A stretch of DNA of 64,000 nt from Eutypa lata (lineage: Eukaryota > Ascomycota > Sordariomycetes > Xylariales > Diatrypaceae). Position numbers and translations under genes: made by a program. The stretch is from positions 1,178,001 to 1,242,000 of the forward strand of contig JAKULF010000001.1 of NCBI GenBank assembly GCA_022661535.1, given 5' to 3'. Shown here piece by piece: positions 1-12,924 of the stretch. The notes below the pieces were generated by a model. It had not been told where the DNA came from and did not search any database. It worked only from the letters and a program-made list of their open reading frames with translations. The number at the start of each line of letters is the position of its first letter. Within the stretch, counting starts at the first letter, position 1.

Positions 1-118
1 GGTCTTCTCTCCCCGGCCGACCCTTTTAACCTTATAACCTTTCCGAAAAACACGATGAAGAGAAGGAAAAGAATAAGAAAGAATGCATGCTCATTGCAAC
101 CCAGCCACCTCAGCGCCT

Positions 119-2903
119 CTACCGCTGTTCGTAAGGGTTGGATCGCGAGCCAGCCCTAGCTCTGGAAGCTGGATGCTGCTGCTGATGCGGCGGTGGTGCC
201 TGCGTGCCTGGTCCATAGGGTTGGGCCGACGAAGAGCCTGACTGGGAGCTAGTGCTTCCGTCGGGGTAGAAGGGGTTCGGCCCACCAATCTGTGCTTCCT
301 CGTCGAACGGCCCAAGATGCTGAGTCACCTGGAGACCCGGCATGTTTCCACTTCCCACGGGCCTGGGGTCGAGATTCTCGCCGATAGGCCTCGTCGGTGC
401 CTCGCCAGCTCTTCGATGACCGCTGATACTCTGCGACTTGTGCAAGCTCACTCGGTTCGATCCGATCTCGGCCGATCGGCGTCGGTCAATACTGTCGCCA
501 CGCGACTCGTGCAGCGTGTTGTCGTCACGGGTGAAACCCCAGTCGTCAGCCGCTGTTGTTGGATTGATAGTAGTGAAACCTTGTACTGCTCTCATTTCAT
601 CCTCTCTAGCAGTATCGCTATCAGCTGCGGGCCTCGGAGGTACCATGCGCGCGGCTTCCTTGTCCTTTGCGGCTTTGTCTCTTGAGGCAGCAGCTATTTG
701 GTCGGAGACAGCCACGGAATAAGATGGGTTCGTAGGTCCACCAAGTGCCTCACCTCCACCGCCAGGTCCGTTTATGGGTATCCGCTTCAGGGCCAAGGCC
801 AGTGCGCACATGAACTTGGAGCGCCGTGTGGCCCGAACCGCCTCGTTGTGCCAATTCGACTTGTGTTTAATCGTAACTCTGAGGGTTAACTTATCCAAGT
901 CACCAACACCTCCAACACTGATGATAATATCCGGCAAGAAGTCTCGCGAGTTATCCGGACCACGCACGAAATTCTCCAATTCCTGACGCAACAGCTCAAT
1001 GTCCTCAAATGATGTATCAAACGAGACGTTAACCTCGACAACCTCCTTCATGGCTTTGCTCCGAGTAACGTTCTCAATCCAAAGGTTATTAAGGACGATA
1101 TTCGGCACCTGCACACTCTGCATTTTGTCGATTCGCACGAATACAGTATAAAGAAGGGAGATCCTTTCGACGACTAGCTGCTCTGATGACGTGCCAGCAA
1201 TATCGACGCGGTCACCAACATCGTACGGGTGCTTGACGAACAAGAAGATGCAAGAACCCAAAAATTCCTGGGTCGTGACCGCGAATATGAACGACAGTGA
1301 GAGTAAAGCGGTTCCTGCGGTTGAAATCGTAGTGATGAAGGAGCTTTGGAAGAAGGCAACTGAGGGATAATGTTAGAATATCGTCATACTCAACAACTAT
1401 GGGCTCCAACTTACGGAAAACGAAGACAACGATCAGCAGGACAACAAACAAGAGGATGTTATCGAATACAGTCAAGGCCTGGCCGATATCCTTCATGCTA
1501 TGAGTGATCGCTTTCCTCTCTTTGCCGATCTCGACGACTTTCCTAATCATCTCGTCGAGGCTGACATCGCCGTTCCCGTCTGCGTCAATCGCCGAAAAAC
1601 ATTCGTCGGCCTCATCACGATGACCTGCGCCAAGAACCTCGACGAAATCCTCTGCGTAGAGTGCATCTTTACCTTCCACAACGAAGGACATCCAAATGCG
1701 TCTAGCAAGAGCCTCAGAAGTCCGAGTTTTCTCGAGAGCCTCCACAATAATGGAGTGAGCAGAATTCGGGTTGAAGACCTGCTTGCCGGTGATCTCGGAA
1801 GCTACGTGACCAAAGACTGATGTAACTTTGTCGCCAAAGCGACCAACCTTGCCACCTGCTTCAGCAATGAGTGCCATAGGGTTAACGGATTCGTTTTTGG
1901 AGTGTCCCTTCTTCTTCTTTTTAGCTATCAACACATCGATACTATCGTTTATGATGATATCCTCCTCCTCGAATTCAGGACTATACATGGGGAACAGAGC
2001 TCGTGAAGCATCATACATCAGACTAAGCAAGCGCACTTCTCTCTTAGAATCCGCAATACGGTTTGCGAAAGATCTTTGGTGATACGTGATGCTGATGAGC
2101 TGCACGATGGCTTTCTCCCCGAGGAATACACCAGCAGATACCAGCAAGGATCCCAGGATTTTCTTCAGCGTGTTGACCCAAGACACGTCATCGAAGTTAC
2201 TGGTGAAAAGACCAGTGAAGATGAGGAAGGAAGCCAAGGCCCAAAAGAAGAGGGAGAGGGGAATCTCCAAAGCCCGAATGACGGTAGCATACTTTCGCGT
2301 CCCAGCACTGACAAAGCCAACGAGGAACATGAACAGTGTTGGCAACAAATGGGCAACGAGTTTTCCAACCCATAAAGCCGCCCACATGCATTCGATCCAA
2401 ACGAAGACATTGAATAAACGAGGTCCATCGGAGCAAGTCTGGTTTCCATCGTTATCGGTTGTACAAGGCCCACGACCAGCCATTACTTGCATATTATCGG
2501 TAGCCGGAATGACGATGAGGGGAACAGCCAAGACCATGCTAATAGGTATGATGTAGATTAGGTATCGAGTGACGACGGAGAAACCAACAATCTTGTTGTA
2601 CAGCCTACCCATGGCGTTGACGGAAAACTCGTCGGATGCGAGCGTGTCGCTGCGTGTGGGACCTTCGTCCTGTTTAGCTCGTCTCCGCCCACGATGAAAT
2701 AAGCCCTGCTTTTCATTCCCAGAATACTCGGGCTTGCTCCCGTCCATATTCAAGCCTGCGGCGAGTCCTTGGTTGGCTTTTCGAGCTCCCGTTGAGCTTG
2801 CATTACTGCGGACCTGTTGCAGCGGGATGTCGTGGTCCAGGTTTCCATGAGGGCCTCCGAGCTGCACAAAGCCTCTCGGCGACCTAGGCGACCTGATCGA
2901 CAT
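119..2903 (-). CDS. MscS-family mechanosensitive ion channel with EF-hand
   Basis: Two exons, 1415..2903 and 119..1359, are separated by a 55 nt intron (1360..1414, GTAAGT donor, CTAAC branch, CAG acceptor); the product is 909 residues. A basic N-terminal tail (1-100) is followed by several hydrophobic helices (about 110-132, 165-200, 210-235, 245-265). A canonical 12-residue EF-hand loop sits at 440-451 (DADGNGDVSLDE, acidic at positions 1, 3, 5 and 12). After another helix the spliced frame gives the pore and beta-domain signature FLGSCIFLFVKHPYDVGD. The last 200 residues are low-complexity and hydrophilic. The family, including Msy1/Msy2 of fission yeast, forms stretch-gated channels of internal membranes that control calcium during hypo-osmotic shock; that role here is inferred. 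The splice restores the helix that precedes the conserved pore motif. Intact. Confidence 0.93.
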
Positions 2904-5390
2904 AGCGAGTGTAAAGAGGGTAACGTGAAAGCGAGATCAAACGGAGAGAATATCAGGTAAAACCAGCCTAAGATTTTCACCTATTCAGGTCGACAGAGAG
3001 TGACAAGTTGAACGTCCTGCCTTATAGTCTCACCAGATAATCGAAACTCTAATAAGTTACTTTGCTCTCGTGTTCACGTCAAAGAGCAATGCGATCCGAC
3101 CGCCAACCTAATGTTAGAAATATTGGTCGGAAGTGATGGTGGGCTCTCAACCAAACCCCAGATAAATCAAAGTTATAAACGAGAGGATAAATGCCGATCC
3201 AAAAAGAACAGATAAGAGAGGGGAATAAAAGAAAAGGGGGAGACTTGAACGAATGAGGGGATGCGGATGAAGCTGCTCGGTGTTATGTAAAGAATTGGCG
3301 ATGATGTGAAGTTTGGTCAGTGTCGATGTGGAGGGTTTTTTTCACTGTACGAGGTACTACCAGACTACGAAACCCACATGCACGACGTAATGAGTAGGTA
3401 GGTAGTCCACAATTAGCGAGAACTTAGTGCAGGTAGGCAGGTAGACGGGTAGAGGTTACCATGTTCCAGCATAAATTTTAGCATGGGAATGGCTTCCAAG
3501 TGGGAAGCAGGGGTGCATATGTAAAGTTTGCTTCTTCCATAGGGCACGCGTTACTCAAGTACATACATACTTCGTTGTTCATCTCAACTTCTTAAGTTAG
3601 GCGATTTACACCAGGACCCCCTTCGCACGCCATTGACGCCATCTCAAAATATTCTGACCATGTGGCTGTACGAGTAATACTAGGTATTCATTGTTCTATT
3701 CTACTTGTTGGCTGTTTGTTTGGCAGACATGTAACGTGAAGAGTTGGCGTCCTTGAATAACAGTTACTATTTTTTTCTCTCTTTTTTCTTTTTTTCGCTT
3801 GCTTTGTTCCTGACGGCATGCATGATCCGGTTACCGACTTCCATGTAGGTACCGAGGCAGGTACCCTTCAGGCTTGGCCACACCCGCTACCCGTTGCAGC
3901 ATTGTAAATATATTTCATAGCACTTGAAAATTAGGAAATTTAGGGGTCCTTTGGCAGCCGCCTCATTTGGAACATCAGCCACTTGAAACGCAGGAATCCT
4001 GTAAACCCCCTGGTAATCCCTGGCCGCGTGGCGTGTTGTCTGGTGTTTCAAATCAACTTGACTGGCAGGAGAGGGAGGGTTCGTCTGGCGGCTGCCCGGG
4101 AAAGCCAACCACTTTTGCGCTAAATTCTCCGCTAACCTGGGATTCGTATTTCCCGGTACGTACTACCTTACTAAATTGTGTGTATGTGTTCAACCTGGAA
4201 GTTTGTTTAGTCTTGTATTACGTAGGGCTACATGTTTGTAGGTATGTTGCGTGAGGTTGGAATAGAAAAGACGTTACTCAAAAAAAAGAATCCTTTCGGA
4301 TAGAGTCTGATCCTATTCTTGGTCAATTACAGTTAAGCGGTTGGTTGTGGACACATGTGATAGCATGTACAGCTACAGTATGGTTCATACGGTAAGGGGA
4401 TCTAACCTAGATCTGATCAAACCTATTCGTCAATCGCACCGGAGCGAGCTGAGAAGATCGATCGTTGATCAGTGGGTATTTGCGCATCTATTGGATCTAC
4501 TAGCCAGCCAGCCAGCTCACTAATCCCTCTAATCAACCCATATCTCCAAAACCCTCTTTTCCATGCCTTGGTTATTTTGTTTTCATTCGGCATATGATCA
4601 TTTACACAATGCAGGACAACAGATTCGGTATGAAAATCTTCATGTAGAACTCTCCACCGCCCTCTTCACTTATTGGTAGTCCCAGCAGTCTTTTCCATCT
4701 CCGATGAATCTCGCGCCGAATCCCCACTCATTAAGCACGCCGGTCCAAGCCACGTAAGTCGATCATCATCAACCCGCCTCTTTGGGCGGGTGGGCTCGCG
4801 ATGTCTTCTCCACAAAGGTAGGAGAGATTCATCATGTCATATATCCTCTAAACTTGAATGGAGAATGGGGGTCTGGGGGTCCAAAGAGTCGGGTCCTCCC
4901 ACATTCCATCTTCAAGACACCAGATAGGGGGGCTTTTGTCTACACATATGAAAGATCTTAGGTTGCACAACTCAAACCAAAAAAAAAAAGGTCGGGCAGG
5001 GGTGATTAGACAGGAGGCCAAAATCAAAGGCCCTTAGTTCATTTTCTCAACGTCAGCATAGTCTCGGTAGCTAAGGCTATAGTTAACAGCAAAGCAAACT
5101 CATGCACACTTCCTGTCAAATCGATTACGGCAAACGAGTGATGCAGCAAGCAATATTCCCTCCGCTCTCCGAACGTTGGTACTCACTTCTATCCGTAGTA
5201 CGGGAATCATTATATTGTCATGTTTAAAAGACAGCACCCAAACCCATACATTTCCCGTATTATTGTATCTACTTCGTACTTCATGGTCACATCAAATCGA
5301 CTCGCCGCACGTCTCCAACCCCATTACCTCTGCCCGACAACGAAAGAAGGCGTCATCTCCAACCTCTCTTTGCCCCCCTTTTTCGTCGCC
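2904..5390. other. Intergenic, no gene recognised
   Basis: This 2.5 kb stretch holds the promoter and leader of the MscS gene (transcribed leftward from 2903). It has pyrimidine-rich tracts (about 3770-3800) and short GGTA-type repeats (about 3396-3460). Open frames here are short and unlike any family I know. It ends at the 3' side of the F-box/ankyrin gene. Confidence 0.6.
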
Positions 5391-6965
5391 TTACACTCTT
5401 CCTGCATTTAAGGGGATCCTATCGCGGCTTGCTTGTTGATATCGAAGAAGCAGATTGGCTACGTCTCTATCCACTATCTTGCGGTTGCCATAGTATATAC
5501 CACTTGGTTTGGTCTTTATCTCATGATCGGAAACCACAGCGCCATACTGTAGCAACAATTCGACGGTTTCTTGTCGATTCTTGTGAAATTCAACGGCATA
5601 GTAGAGAACACTGTGTCCCTCACCGTCAACGGCATTCGGGTCAGCACCAAACTGCAACAGCAGCTGGATGAACGATGTGTTCGCCCCGCCCCATGAGCAC
5701 GCCTGTTGCAGAAGCGTGTGCCCACATGAATGCGCGCCTTCATTTATGTTAGGATTCGCGCCCTTCTCAAGGAGCAGCAGAGCAGCCGCTCTAACAAGCT
5801 CTCGGAATGCGGGTGGTTGACTAACGAGGGCCCAAAGAGCACTGTGCGTTCTTGGTTCATCTTCTTCCCTCCACCCGTTAGGGTCCGCGCCCGCCTCCAA
5901 TAGCTCCCTCAAGATCTCGACCGCGTACTTTACGCCTTCACACTTAAAACCTATAAAACTTTTGGCGATGACCTCTGATATTCGCCGGATGGGTATCGGA
6001 GACTTTGTTTCTCCTGATGGGAGAAGACAGTCACAACTGCATCCACGTGCAAGGACCACTTTTAGTAACTCCAACATACGGGGGCTCGGAGTGTCTAGGA
6101 TGGCCGCCAGCGCTCTATTCCAGGCCATTCCCTTTACCATCCCAGGGTAGTGTTCCAAGACTAGATTCAGCTTCTGTGCAAACAGAGTATCAGACGCTGG
6201 GGTACAGACTTCATTGTAGATGAGATGTTTAATAATTGCATCCTGCCTTGGTCTGCAGTGTAGGATATTCGCACCATGCAGCAACAACAGGCGGGTTACC
6301 TCTACAGGACACTCAGATAATCCGTAGGTCCTTTTGAGCGATCGGTGTAGTGGGAGGTAACCTCTACGATCTGGACCTCCTAGGAGATTAGGGTCCGCGC
6401 CACCTTCAAGTAGAGCTTTCAAGATGTCATATTGTCGTTTTTTGGACTCGTCACGGCCGTTCGATAGAGTATTCATGGTCCACTGAAGGGGGGTTTGGCT
6501 AACACCAGAACGGTCGACGAAAGGCAAATTAGGGTCCGCTTCGTTGTCCAATAGATGGCGGACTATCTCTAGGTGGTTGTTACTAACTGCTACTAACAAC
6601 GGAGACAATCCTCTGCAAAGATCCTCGGGAATGGAAATTCTGTCGAGGTCGCCAAGGTCAGCTAATCGCGTGGTTCCACTAGAGTTATCGTGATGCTCCA
6701 TATAGGGCCATGGTGGGATCTTGTGGTCTTTAGGAGCACCTAGCCCTAGAGATCGCTTGAGGGTAGGTAAATTGCTAAACTGACACGCCCACGATAGAGC
6801 ACGGCAGCGGCCAGACTTAATATCCTTGCGGTAGAGTAGGTCAAGAAGTAAATTATGAAGAGATGCACATGTACAGGCAAGGTTCTTAAGGTCATGAGGC
6901 TGTAAGAACTCGGCCAAGCAAAGCTGCAGATCTTTGGGCAGCTCGACGATAGGAATAGAAGTCAT
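5391..6965 (-). CDS. F-box / ankyrin-repeat protein
   Basis: Single uninterrupted exon, 524 residues. Residues 8-45 (LPKDLQLCLAEFLQPHDL, then a Cys/Leu-rich helix) match an F-box, which in other proteins binds Skp1 of SCF ubiquitin ligases. Ankyrin repeats follow, recognisable by recurring phrases such as LLVAVSNNHLEIVRHLLDN, LLEGGADPN, LLLHGANI, LLEAGADPNG, LLLEKGANPN and LLLQFGADPNAVDGEGHSVL. Family knowledge suggests a substrate adaptor for ubiquitin ligation, with the repeats as the target-binding part; the substrate is unknown. It stands alone, with long gene-free DNA on both sides. No truncation is seen. Confidence 0.85.
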   Translation of the reverse strand: MTSIPIVELPKDLQLCLAEFLQPHDLKNLACTCASLHNLLLDLLYRKDIKSGRCRALSWACQFSNLPTLKRSLGLGAPKDHKIPPWPYMEHHDNSSGTTRLADLGDLDRISIPEDLCRGLSPLLVAVSNNHLEIVRHLLDNEADPNLPFVDRSGVSQTPLQWTMNTLSNGRDESKKRQYDILKALLEGGADPNLLGGPDRRGYLPLHRSLKRTYGLSECPVEVTRLLLLHGANILHCRPRQDAIIKHLIYNEVCTPASDTLFAQKLNLVLEHYPGMVKGMAWNRALAAILDTPSPRMLELLKVVLARGCSCDCLLPSGETKSPIPIRRISEVIAKSFIGFKCEGVKYAVEILRELLEAGADPNGWREEDEPRTHSALWALVSQPPAFRELVRAAALLLLEKGANPNINEGAHSCGHTLLQQACSWGGANTSFIQLLLQFGADPNAVDGEGHSVLYYAVEFHKNRQETVELLLQYGAVVSDHEIKTKPSGIYYGNRKIVDRDVANLLLRYQQASRDRIPLNAGRV

Positions 6966-8303
6966 TTCGAAGGTTCTAGGTAGCTAGCTGCCTGGTAGAG
7001 ATGAAGATGAAGAAATAAAATTAGAAAACGTAAGAAGACGGAGAAAGATCTTGTAGACTATTAGAGGTCTATTACGAGGCAAAGGGTGATTCATATTTGG
7101 GGTATCTGGAATAGTCAGGGAGCACAGACTGGCTCTGGCATTCCATTGATAGAAGATCAAATGACTCATATACATATGTAGAAAAAAACAATGGCAAATG
7201 AGGTGTTACAAAAGAGTCTGTCACATGATCGCCTGACAGGCATACATGCCTATTAGTAGCCCCCTTGGAATTTACTCGGTGGCTCCGTGCGCTGTACAGT
7301 AGTAGCATGTGATGAGACGAGTTCAACATAGCATTCACTTTTATTCAGTAGGATTAACCACAGAAAATTCATTCGAGATACTTATCCGTCGCTCACAGCA
7401 AAGTAAAACGCTCCTACATCATGGGCTTTACATCATGACAAAAGTTGAGAGGTTGTAATCGCATTTCACACTACTAATACGACTACAGTTGCATACACGC
7501 CAATACTACATAGGGGCAACTTTATAGGAATGCTTGAAGGCTAGGACTGAATTGTATGGAGACGGGTAATGACCACAATGATTTCTTATTAGACTTATAT
7601 ATACTCTTTTCTCATATATACACCGAAGTATTATACTTTCATATTACTATGCTCGGCTCCAGCCTCAACGGCGTGTCGCTTTTGAAGTTGATAATCCGCC
7701 TGCATTCGCTATTGCGAGACGTGTAGTCCTATTTGCTCTCGAGTTGTGTGTATATGTCTGCATATCAATATATTTAGTGTCACATTCATATGTTTAGGTA
7801 AACTTACGAGCCAAAAGTTAGATCATGTCTAGATTTAGGAGCAATCATCAACTGATAACTGCAATTGGACGACTCGAAACTAATACACGTAATCGGCGTA
7901 AACCCCTGGGCGATTTACATTGAGTAGAGCAAGCACAACAACTTCTACCGGTACCTTAACAGCGAACGTTAATGAGCTAAACTCATGGAGCCACTGCATG
8001 CTCAGTCAGTATACTCCTGACTATGCTGACAGTAGGGCTTTAAGCTTACGTGACACCTCCTATTAACAACCTACTATAACGATACGCTTACGATGTTCGA
8101 CATGGAGATAACCCCCTCCTCATTTCTCAATTAAATGTATATTAGCTGTATATTAGCTAAGACAGCAGCAATATATTAAGGTGACATCTCGAAGGCGTTG
8201 ATTCCCTCTACGGATAGTTCACACCGCTTTCAAACGCGGACGTACCTACAATTAGGCCATATTTTCCATCTCACACTAAGCTAAGACTACTTTCTCCCAA
8301 TCT
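6966..8303. other. Intergenic, no gene recognised
   Basis: This is the upstream region of the F-box/ankyrin gene and the 3' flank of the GST pseudogene. It is AT-richer than coding DNA and has no ORF resembling a known family. Confidence 0.55.
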
Positions 8304-9033
8304 TCATTCCAAAAGTTGCTTGGGCGGATCAGGTCCCATGACCAGTTCTAGCTCAGGATCACACTTCCGCATCGCTCTCCCGAACGCCCCCCTCCCCCCA
8401 ATCCTCCCAAGATACCTACCTAAGTATGTTTCCATACTCACGCAAACTAAAGGGGTAAAAATATCGCATCGTCGTAAGCGGGAACACAAGCATCACATCA
8501 GCGACCGTGAACTCGCTCCCAGCAAGCCACTCGTTATCGCGCAATCTATCATCAAGCGCAGCGAACGCCCTCCTCAACCTCGCGTTCGTGGAGGCAGCAA
8601 TGGGACTATCCGCCCCCTGACTGGCGGCTTGCATCGCGTAGAAGGTCCCGTTGACCTAGTGCCACCAGTATAGGAAATCGGCGTAGGCCGCATGCGCGGG
8701 TTCCAGGGAGAGCCGGCCCCCGTCGTGCCGGCGGCGGATGTACTCCACGCACGCGCAGCTCTCGGCTAGTGTCGTCACCGAATAGCCGTCGCTGTCGCCG
8801 TCTTGGATGGTGGGCACGCTCTGCGAGGGATGCAGTGCTTTGTACTCGAGCGGTGCCATCCCATCTACGCGTTTGTATGTCTTGAGCACGTATTGGATCC
8901 CGAGCTCCTCGCACAACCAGGGGATGCGGTCGGACTGGGATACCGAGAGATGATGGACGACCGTAAGAGACACAGCTTTGTGTCGTTGCGCGATAAGATT
9001 ACGAAGAGATTGAGGAAAGTATAGGCGACACAC
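8304..9033 (-). pseudogene. Glutathione S-transferase-like pseudogene
   Basis: Read on the minus strand, the frame from about 9033 gives a thioredoxin-like N-domain (LTVVHHLSVSQSDRIPWLCE, ALHPSQSVPTIQDG, then LAESCACVEYI). The C-terminal alpha domain follows (ADFLYWWH, later WLAGSEFTVADVMLVFPL). The family detoxifies electrophiles with glutathione. Two lesions break it. The first is a TAG codon at 8656..8658, directly after YWWH; the same frame resumes with VNGTFYAMQ. The second is a direct 4 bp duplication (TAGG-TAGG on the minus strand, near 8413-8424), which shifts the frame so that the conserved end (YLGRIGGRGAFGRAMRKCDPE) lies in another frame up to 8304. An intron does not explain the TAG because homology is continuous across it. 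The N-terminal start is unclear. Confidence 0.8.
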
Positions 9034-10887
9034 TATCCAGTGCGAAGTTGCTGATTCGACACCTGTATCGTTCGTAGGCTTTTATACATATTTGGAATAT
9101 ATAAAGTAAGTCGACTCACATTGTGTTAGTCTAGCCAGATTATTGGCTCCACCTCTCTCATAACACCGATCCTAGGTCCGAAAGATTCATGACTCATTCG
9201 TAGCAGTAAGCTGGTTGTTTACCTTGCATGGGCTGGTTTATATTAACTAACGACGAGATAGAAAGCGGATGTTACCGTGAATCTGACCAAGTCCGCTTTC
9301 AGGGTTCAATAGGCGTTATATCCCCTTAGAGCTATTAGTAGTTTATAGTGTCGTGTGATAAAATAGTTAGCTGTGGTATTTTCTTAACTGTTCATAGTTG
9401 CTACAATGTCAATGCTGGCTGTTAATACTGTTAGTCTCACGAGTACCTCTAACCACCAGTTCATCTTAGGTGAACCCGATGGCTTTCATGTGATCTTTAA
9501 TATGCTTGGTGAGCAGTGGCTAGATATGACCTACGGTCTGAAATGAGTGAGTGAAGTATGACATATAGGAGGAGGTGGTGGTTACCCAGGTTACTTTCGA
9601 TCTGGCGAAGGCAGCCTAGAAGCATATCTGCATGACGAAGTTTGGAAACAAGCCATGTCTTGCTACATAACCTCACATACAAAGCTCGCTCTAGATAGGG
9701 ACCCCTAGTTGTGATTCTATGCGTCACTTGCTCCTTGCTACATTACACTAGCTGATCATATATATTTTCATGTATATCTAATCTTGCGGACACAGTGAAT
9801 GCGGTCCTCATCTGGATGAGTAGGAATAAATCGCAGCGTCCGGATATTATCGGGTTTTCTACCGACAGGTGCATGTGTAGAAGTATGGTAATACATTTTG
9901 AAGAAGTTTGAATGGAAGGCTATCGCAGTGAAGCAGCAATTCGTACCACGAGAAAGTTGACTTTGTGCCTGCCTTGTGTAGGTGTTGTTTTGATAGCCAT
10001 CGACCACGAAGCTGGAGAATGGACGTTGAGTGGAAAGGAGATACGTATGAGGTAAGTTATCTCACGTCCCACTCTGCTTCTAGAATTGCATGATTGCACA
10101 CTTGATTGGTTGAGGCGATTGGGCCTCATGATCATGCCGTCTCCTCATTTAAGGAACCCCTCATTCGGGGACCTGCCAGGCAGTGCAAACCTACATAGCC
10201 TACTGCAGACTGACTACGCATTTCATCCTCTTAGACTGGATGAGAGATAGTTCAACTGGCGGAGTAGCCACATAATCTGAGACCCTGTATCATACACTGA
10301 AGCTATCGTGAATACTGTATACGGAAGTGATCTACAGGTCAGGGTGTATATTGACTATGTAAGGTTGACTAAAGAAGGGAAGGAATCCTTTGAGATGCAG
10401 CTCAAAGAGCTACATCTCTTATATCCCATACAAAAGCAGTACAACGGAGGAGACCGCTTATCTGTAGTTTACATAATGAAGGATAAAACGGTGATATCCT
10501 ATCTTTGAGTGGATATGGTGGATAAGGGCTAAAGTAGGGTGGTTTTGCCACCCCCTGCTAGGTCCAACACATAAGGTGGCAGCTACGCAACAACATAACA
10601 CGAATAGTTAACAACAGAGGGGCAAATGCGATATATCATATGAACATCTTCTGGGATTGTAGGATATTATAATCTTGATCTTAATCATGCCCGTCATATC
10701 AGTGACGAAACGCCGTCGCCGCTCATGCTATCTATTCTATTGTTCAATAGTCCCATAGTATGATACCTAGCCCCATCCGCCGGCCGCATTGCATTCCTCT
10801 CATAAGAGCAACCTTTATCCAAAACCAGTCCCACCAAGACATCACCAAGATCAAGCTACTTTTGATGATGATAACGATGGAAACCCA
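9034..10887. other. Intergenic, no gene recognised
   Basis: No ORF here resembles a known family. A 66-codon plus-strand frame at 10308..10508 is the only clean one; it has no recognisable domain and I do not call it. No RIP signature is present. Confidence 0.5.
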
Positions 10888-12924
10888 CTAGACAATATAA
10901 ACGGGGAGTCGGCTCCCCAGCAACTCGCTCTTTGAAATCTGAACATCATTCTTATGGAAGTCGTGGAGCAGCAGCCAGCACAGCATGCGGAAGACAAGAG
11001 CGCACCAGATGGTGTTCAGCGTGACGATCCTATTATCGTCCTCGAACCCGAAGCCGGTCGGCTGTCGGGAGACGAGCGTCCTCGAGTCGTCATCGTCCTT
11101 GGTGGTGGCGGCAGGGGTTTTCTCCGAGTAGGCGAGGGCGCTACTAGTAGTGGTTGGCACGGTGGTCATGGGTGTCGTGAACCTGCGCTTCGGCGCCGTC
11201 TCGAGGGCCTTCGGCCGGATCTGGTCGAAGTAGATGCCGATGAAGTCGATCTGCTTCTGCTCGGGGGTGGCGTTGTCGAGGCTGTCGAAGGGGCGCTCGC
11301 CTCCCGCCGGCTCGTTCATGAGTTGCAACACTGCCTCGAAGTGTACGCGTAGGATTCCCACCACGAGGTACTCCTGCACCGTGTTGGTTAGGTAATCGTC
11401 GACGCTGTCCAGCGACTGGTGGAGTGCGTCTAAGACCGCCACCGCGAGCTCCGATTCTGGCCGGTGGGGCCCGCGCGCCCGGAAGATCCGCTCGAGGCTC
11501 TTCTTGATTCTCATGATCTCGTCGTTCTCGGGGATGCTCTCCGTGTCCTCGATTTTATCGTGGTACGCTTGGAGCAGCTTCCACATCGAAAACGATTTCT
11601 TCTCCCAGTGGTAGGCAGTGGGGTTGGGGAGCATGCGGAAGCCCGAGCCACGAGCATGGAGGGTTCGGCCAAGCATGCCAAGAACCTCGAATGCCACTAT
11701 ATCGTGAAGTTAGTCTCTTGGGGATCTATATAAAAAGGACCCCCGACAACGTGTGCTTACCAGGGAACAGATGGACCGTATCTTTATCGTCCTCGAGGAA
11801 ACAATTGGCAGTGTTCGCGTTGCAGCCTATAACCGTAAAGGTGTCGGCGATTTCTCTGGGACTTCCAAGCTGAAGAGCCGCTAAGTCTTCGGGTTGATCA
11901 AAGGGAAACTTCAGTCGGTCTTCGTCATCTGGCGTCTTGCAGAATATCGTAGGTACGACGCCAAAGCAGAACTGCTTGATCTCGTCCTTTGGTATTACGC
12001 GGTTCTCCCCGAACGAAGTTCTCCCCGTCTTCTGAAAAGTGAAAACCAAGCCTAGGTCACTGACGGGCGCGCCGGAGAGCACGTAGCCATTGCCTTCGGC
12101 GCGATACCTTTCGGAATTCCTGCTAAACTCCTTCCAGTGCAAACCCAATATAGCTGCAAGCTCAATGATGTGGCATATTGCACTAGTGGCATACGGTTTC
12201 GTCATACTTGATGGCACTGTAAGGCCAGGGGTAAGTAAGGGCTTGGAAGAGGGTACGGCGTGCTAGGAGACAGCACAAGGCAAGAGCAGGGTAAAAGCGA
12301 ATGAATCACAGGTTACTTACTTGTATCCCAACTCTTTATCTTCTTTTGGACAGCGACAGCGAGTGTCCGATCACCAAATTGAGGCGGGGTCTGGCGTCCA
12401 GGATTGTTTAAATAAAAGTTCGTCTGCCAATACTTGCTATCACTCTCCATCTTTTGAACAGCGGCGAGTAACTCGACCCAAGAGGCACGTTCGTTGTCGG
12501 CAGTGTGTATGAGTTCCTTGCGGGACCGTCTTTCTCGTTGCTGCTTGTCATCCTTCGGGAGCAAAGTCCTCGTCTCCTCATAACTCTTCTCCGTCCCATC
12601 AGCATACCATATCGGCTCGTTTAAAATCGGCCCCTTGTTGTTGTTGGGCGGGGCGAGGAAGATGACGGGGGTCTCAAATTCGACTTCGAAGCGAAGGTCG
12701 GAGAGTCTGAACTTCCGTCTTGTGTATTTCCCCCACTCTCCCATAGTCTTTGTTCCGCATCTCGCATATCCAGCTGCAGAGGAGGCGAAGTATGTCTGGA
12801 GCACTTGGAGTGCAGTCGCAGCAAGGGCAATGAGGGAGATGATGAGTGCTACGATGGAGACATAGACCTCACGATCGTCATTATCGCCGCCGTTAGCTAC
12901 CTGAGGATTAGAGCTATTAGACAT
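10888..12924 (-). CDS. Modin-like fungal membrane-anchored protein
   Basis: Three exons: 12321..12924, 11761..12216 and 10888..11696. Introns are 12217..12320 (GTAAGT...CAG) and 11697..11760 (GTAAGC...TAG). The product is 622 residues. A hydrophobic helix at about 21-45 (VSIVALIISLIALAATALQV) suggests an N-terminal membrane anchor. The body carries phrases I associate with proteins named modin in Pezizomycetes annotation: GEWGKYTRRKFRLSDLRFEV, ADNERASWVELL, MTKPYATSAICHIIELAAIL, RYRAEGNGYVLSGAPVSDLG and VAFEVLGMLGRTLH. Both splices restore these conserved stretches in frame. The molecular role of the family is unknown to me; it is large and variable in accessory regions. The C-terminus has a Thr-rich linker and then a second hydrophobic patch (IWCALVFRMLCWLLLH). 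The gene looks intact. Confidence 0.8.

Noticed and set aside
448..470. GGTTCGATCC-like string resembling a tRNA T-loop
   Set aside because: It lies inside the MscS coding sequence and no cloverleaf surrounds it. No tRNA was found in the window.
10308..10508. 66-codon plus-strand frame starting MNTVYGSD
   Set aside because: No recognisable domain, no supporting splice structure, and frames of this size are common by chance.
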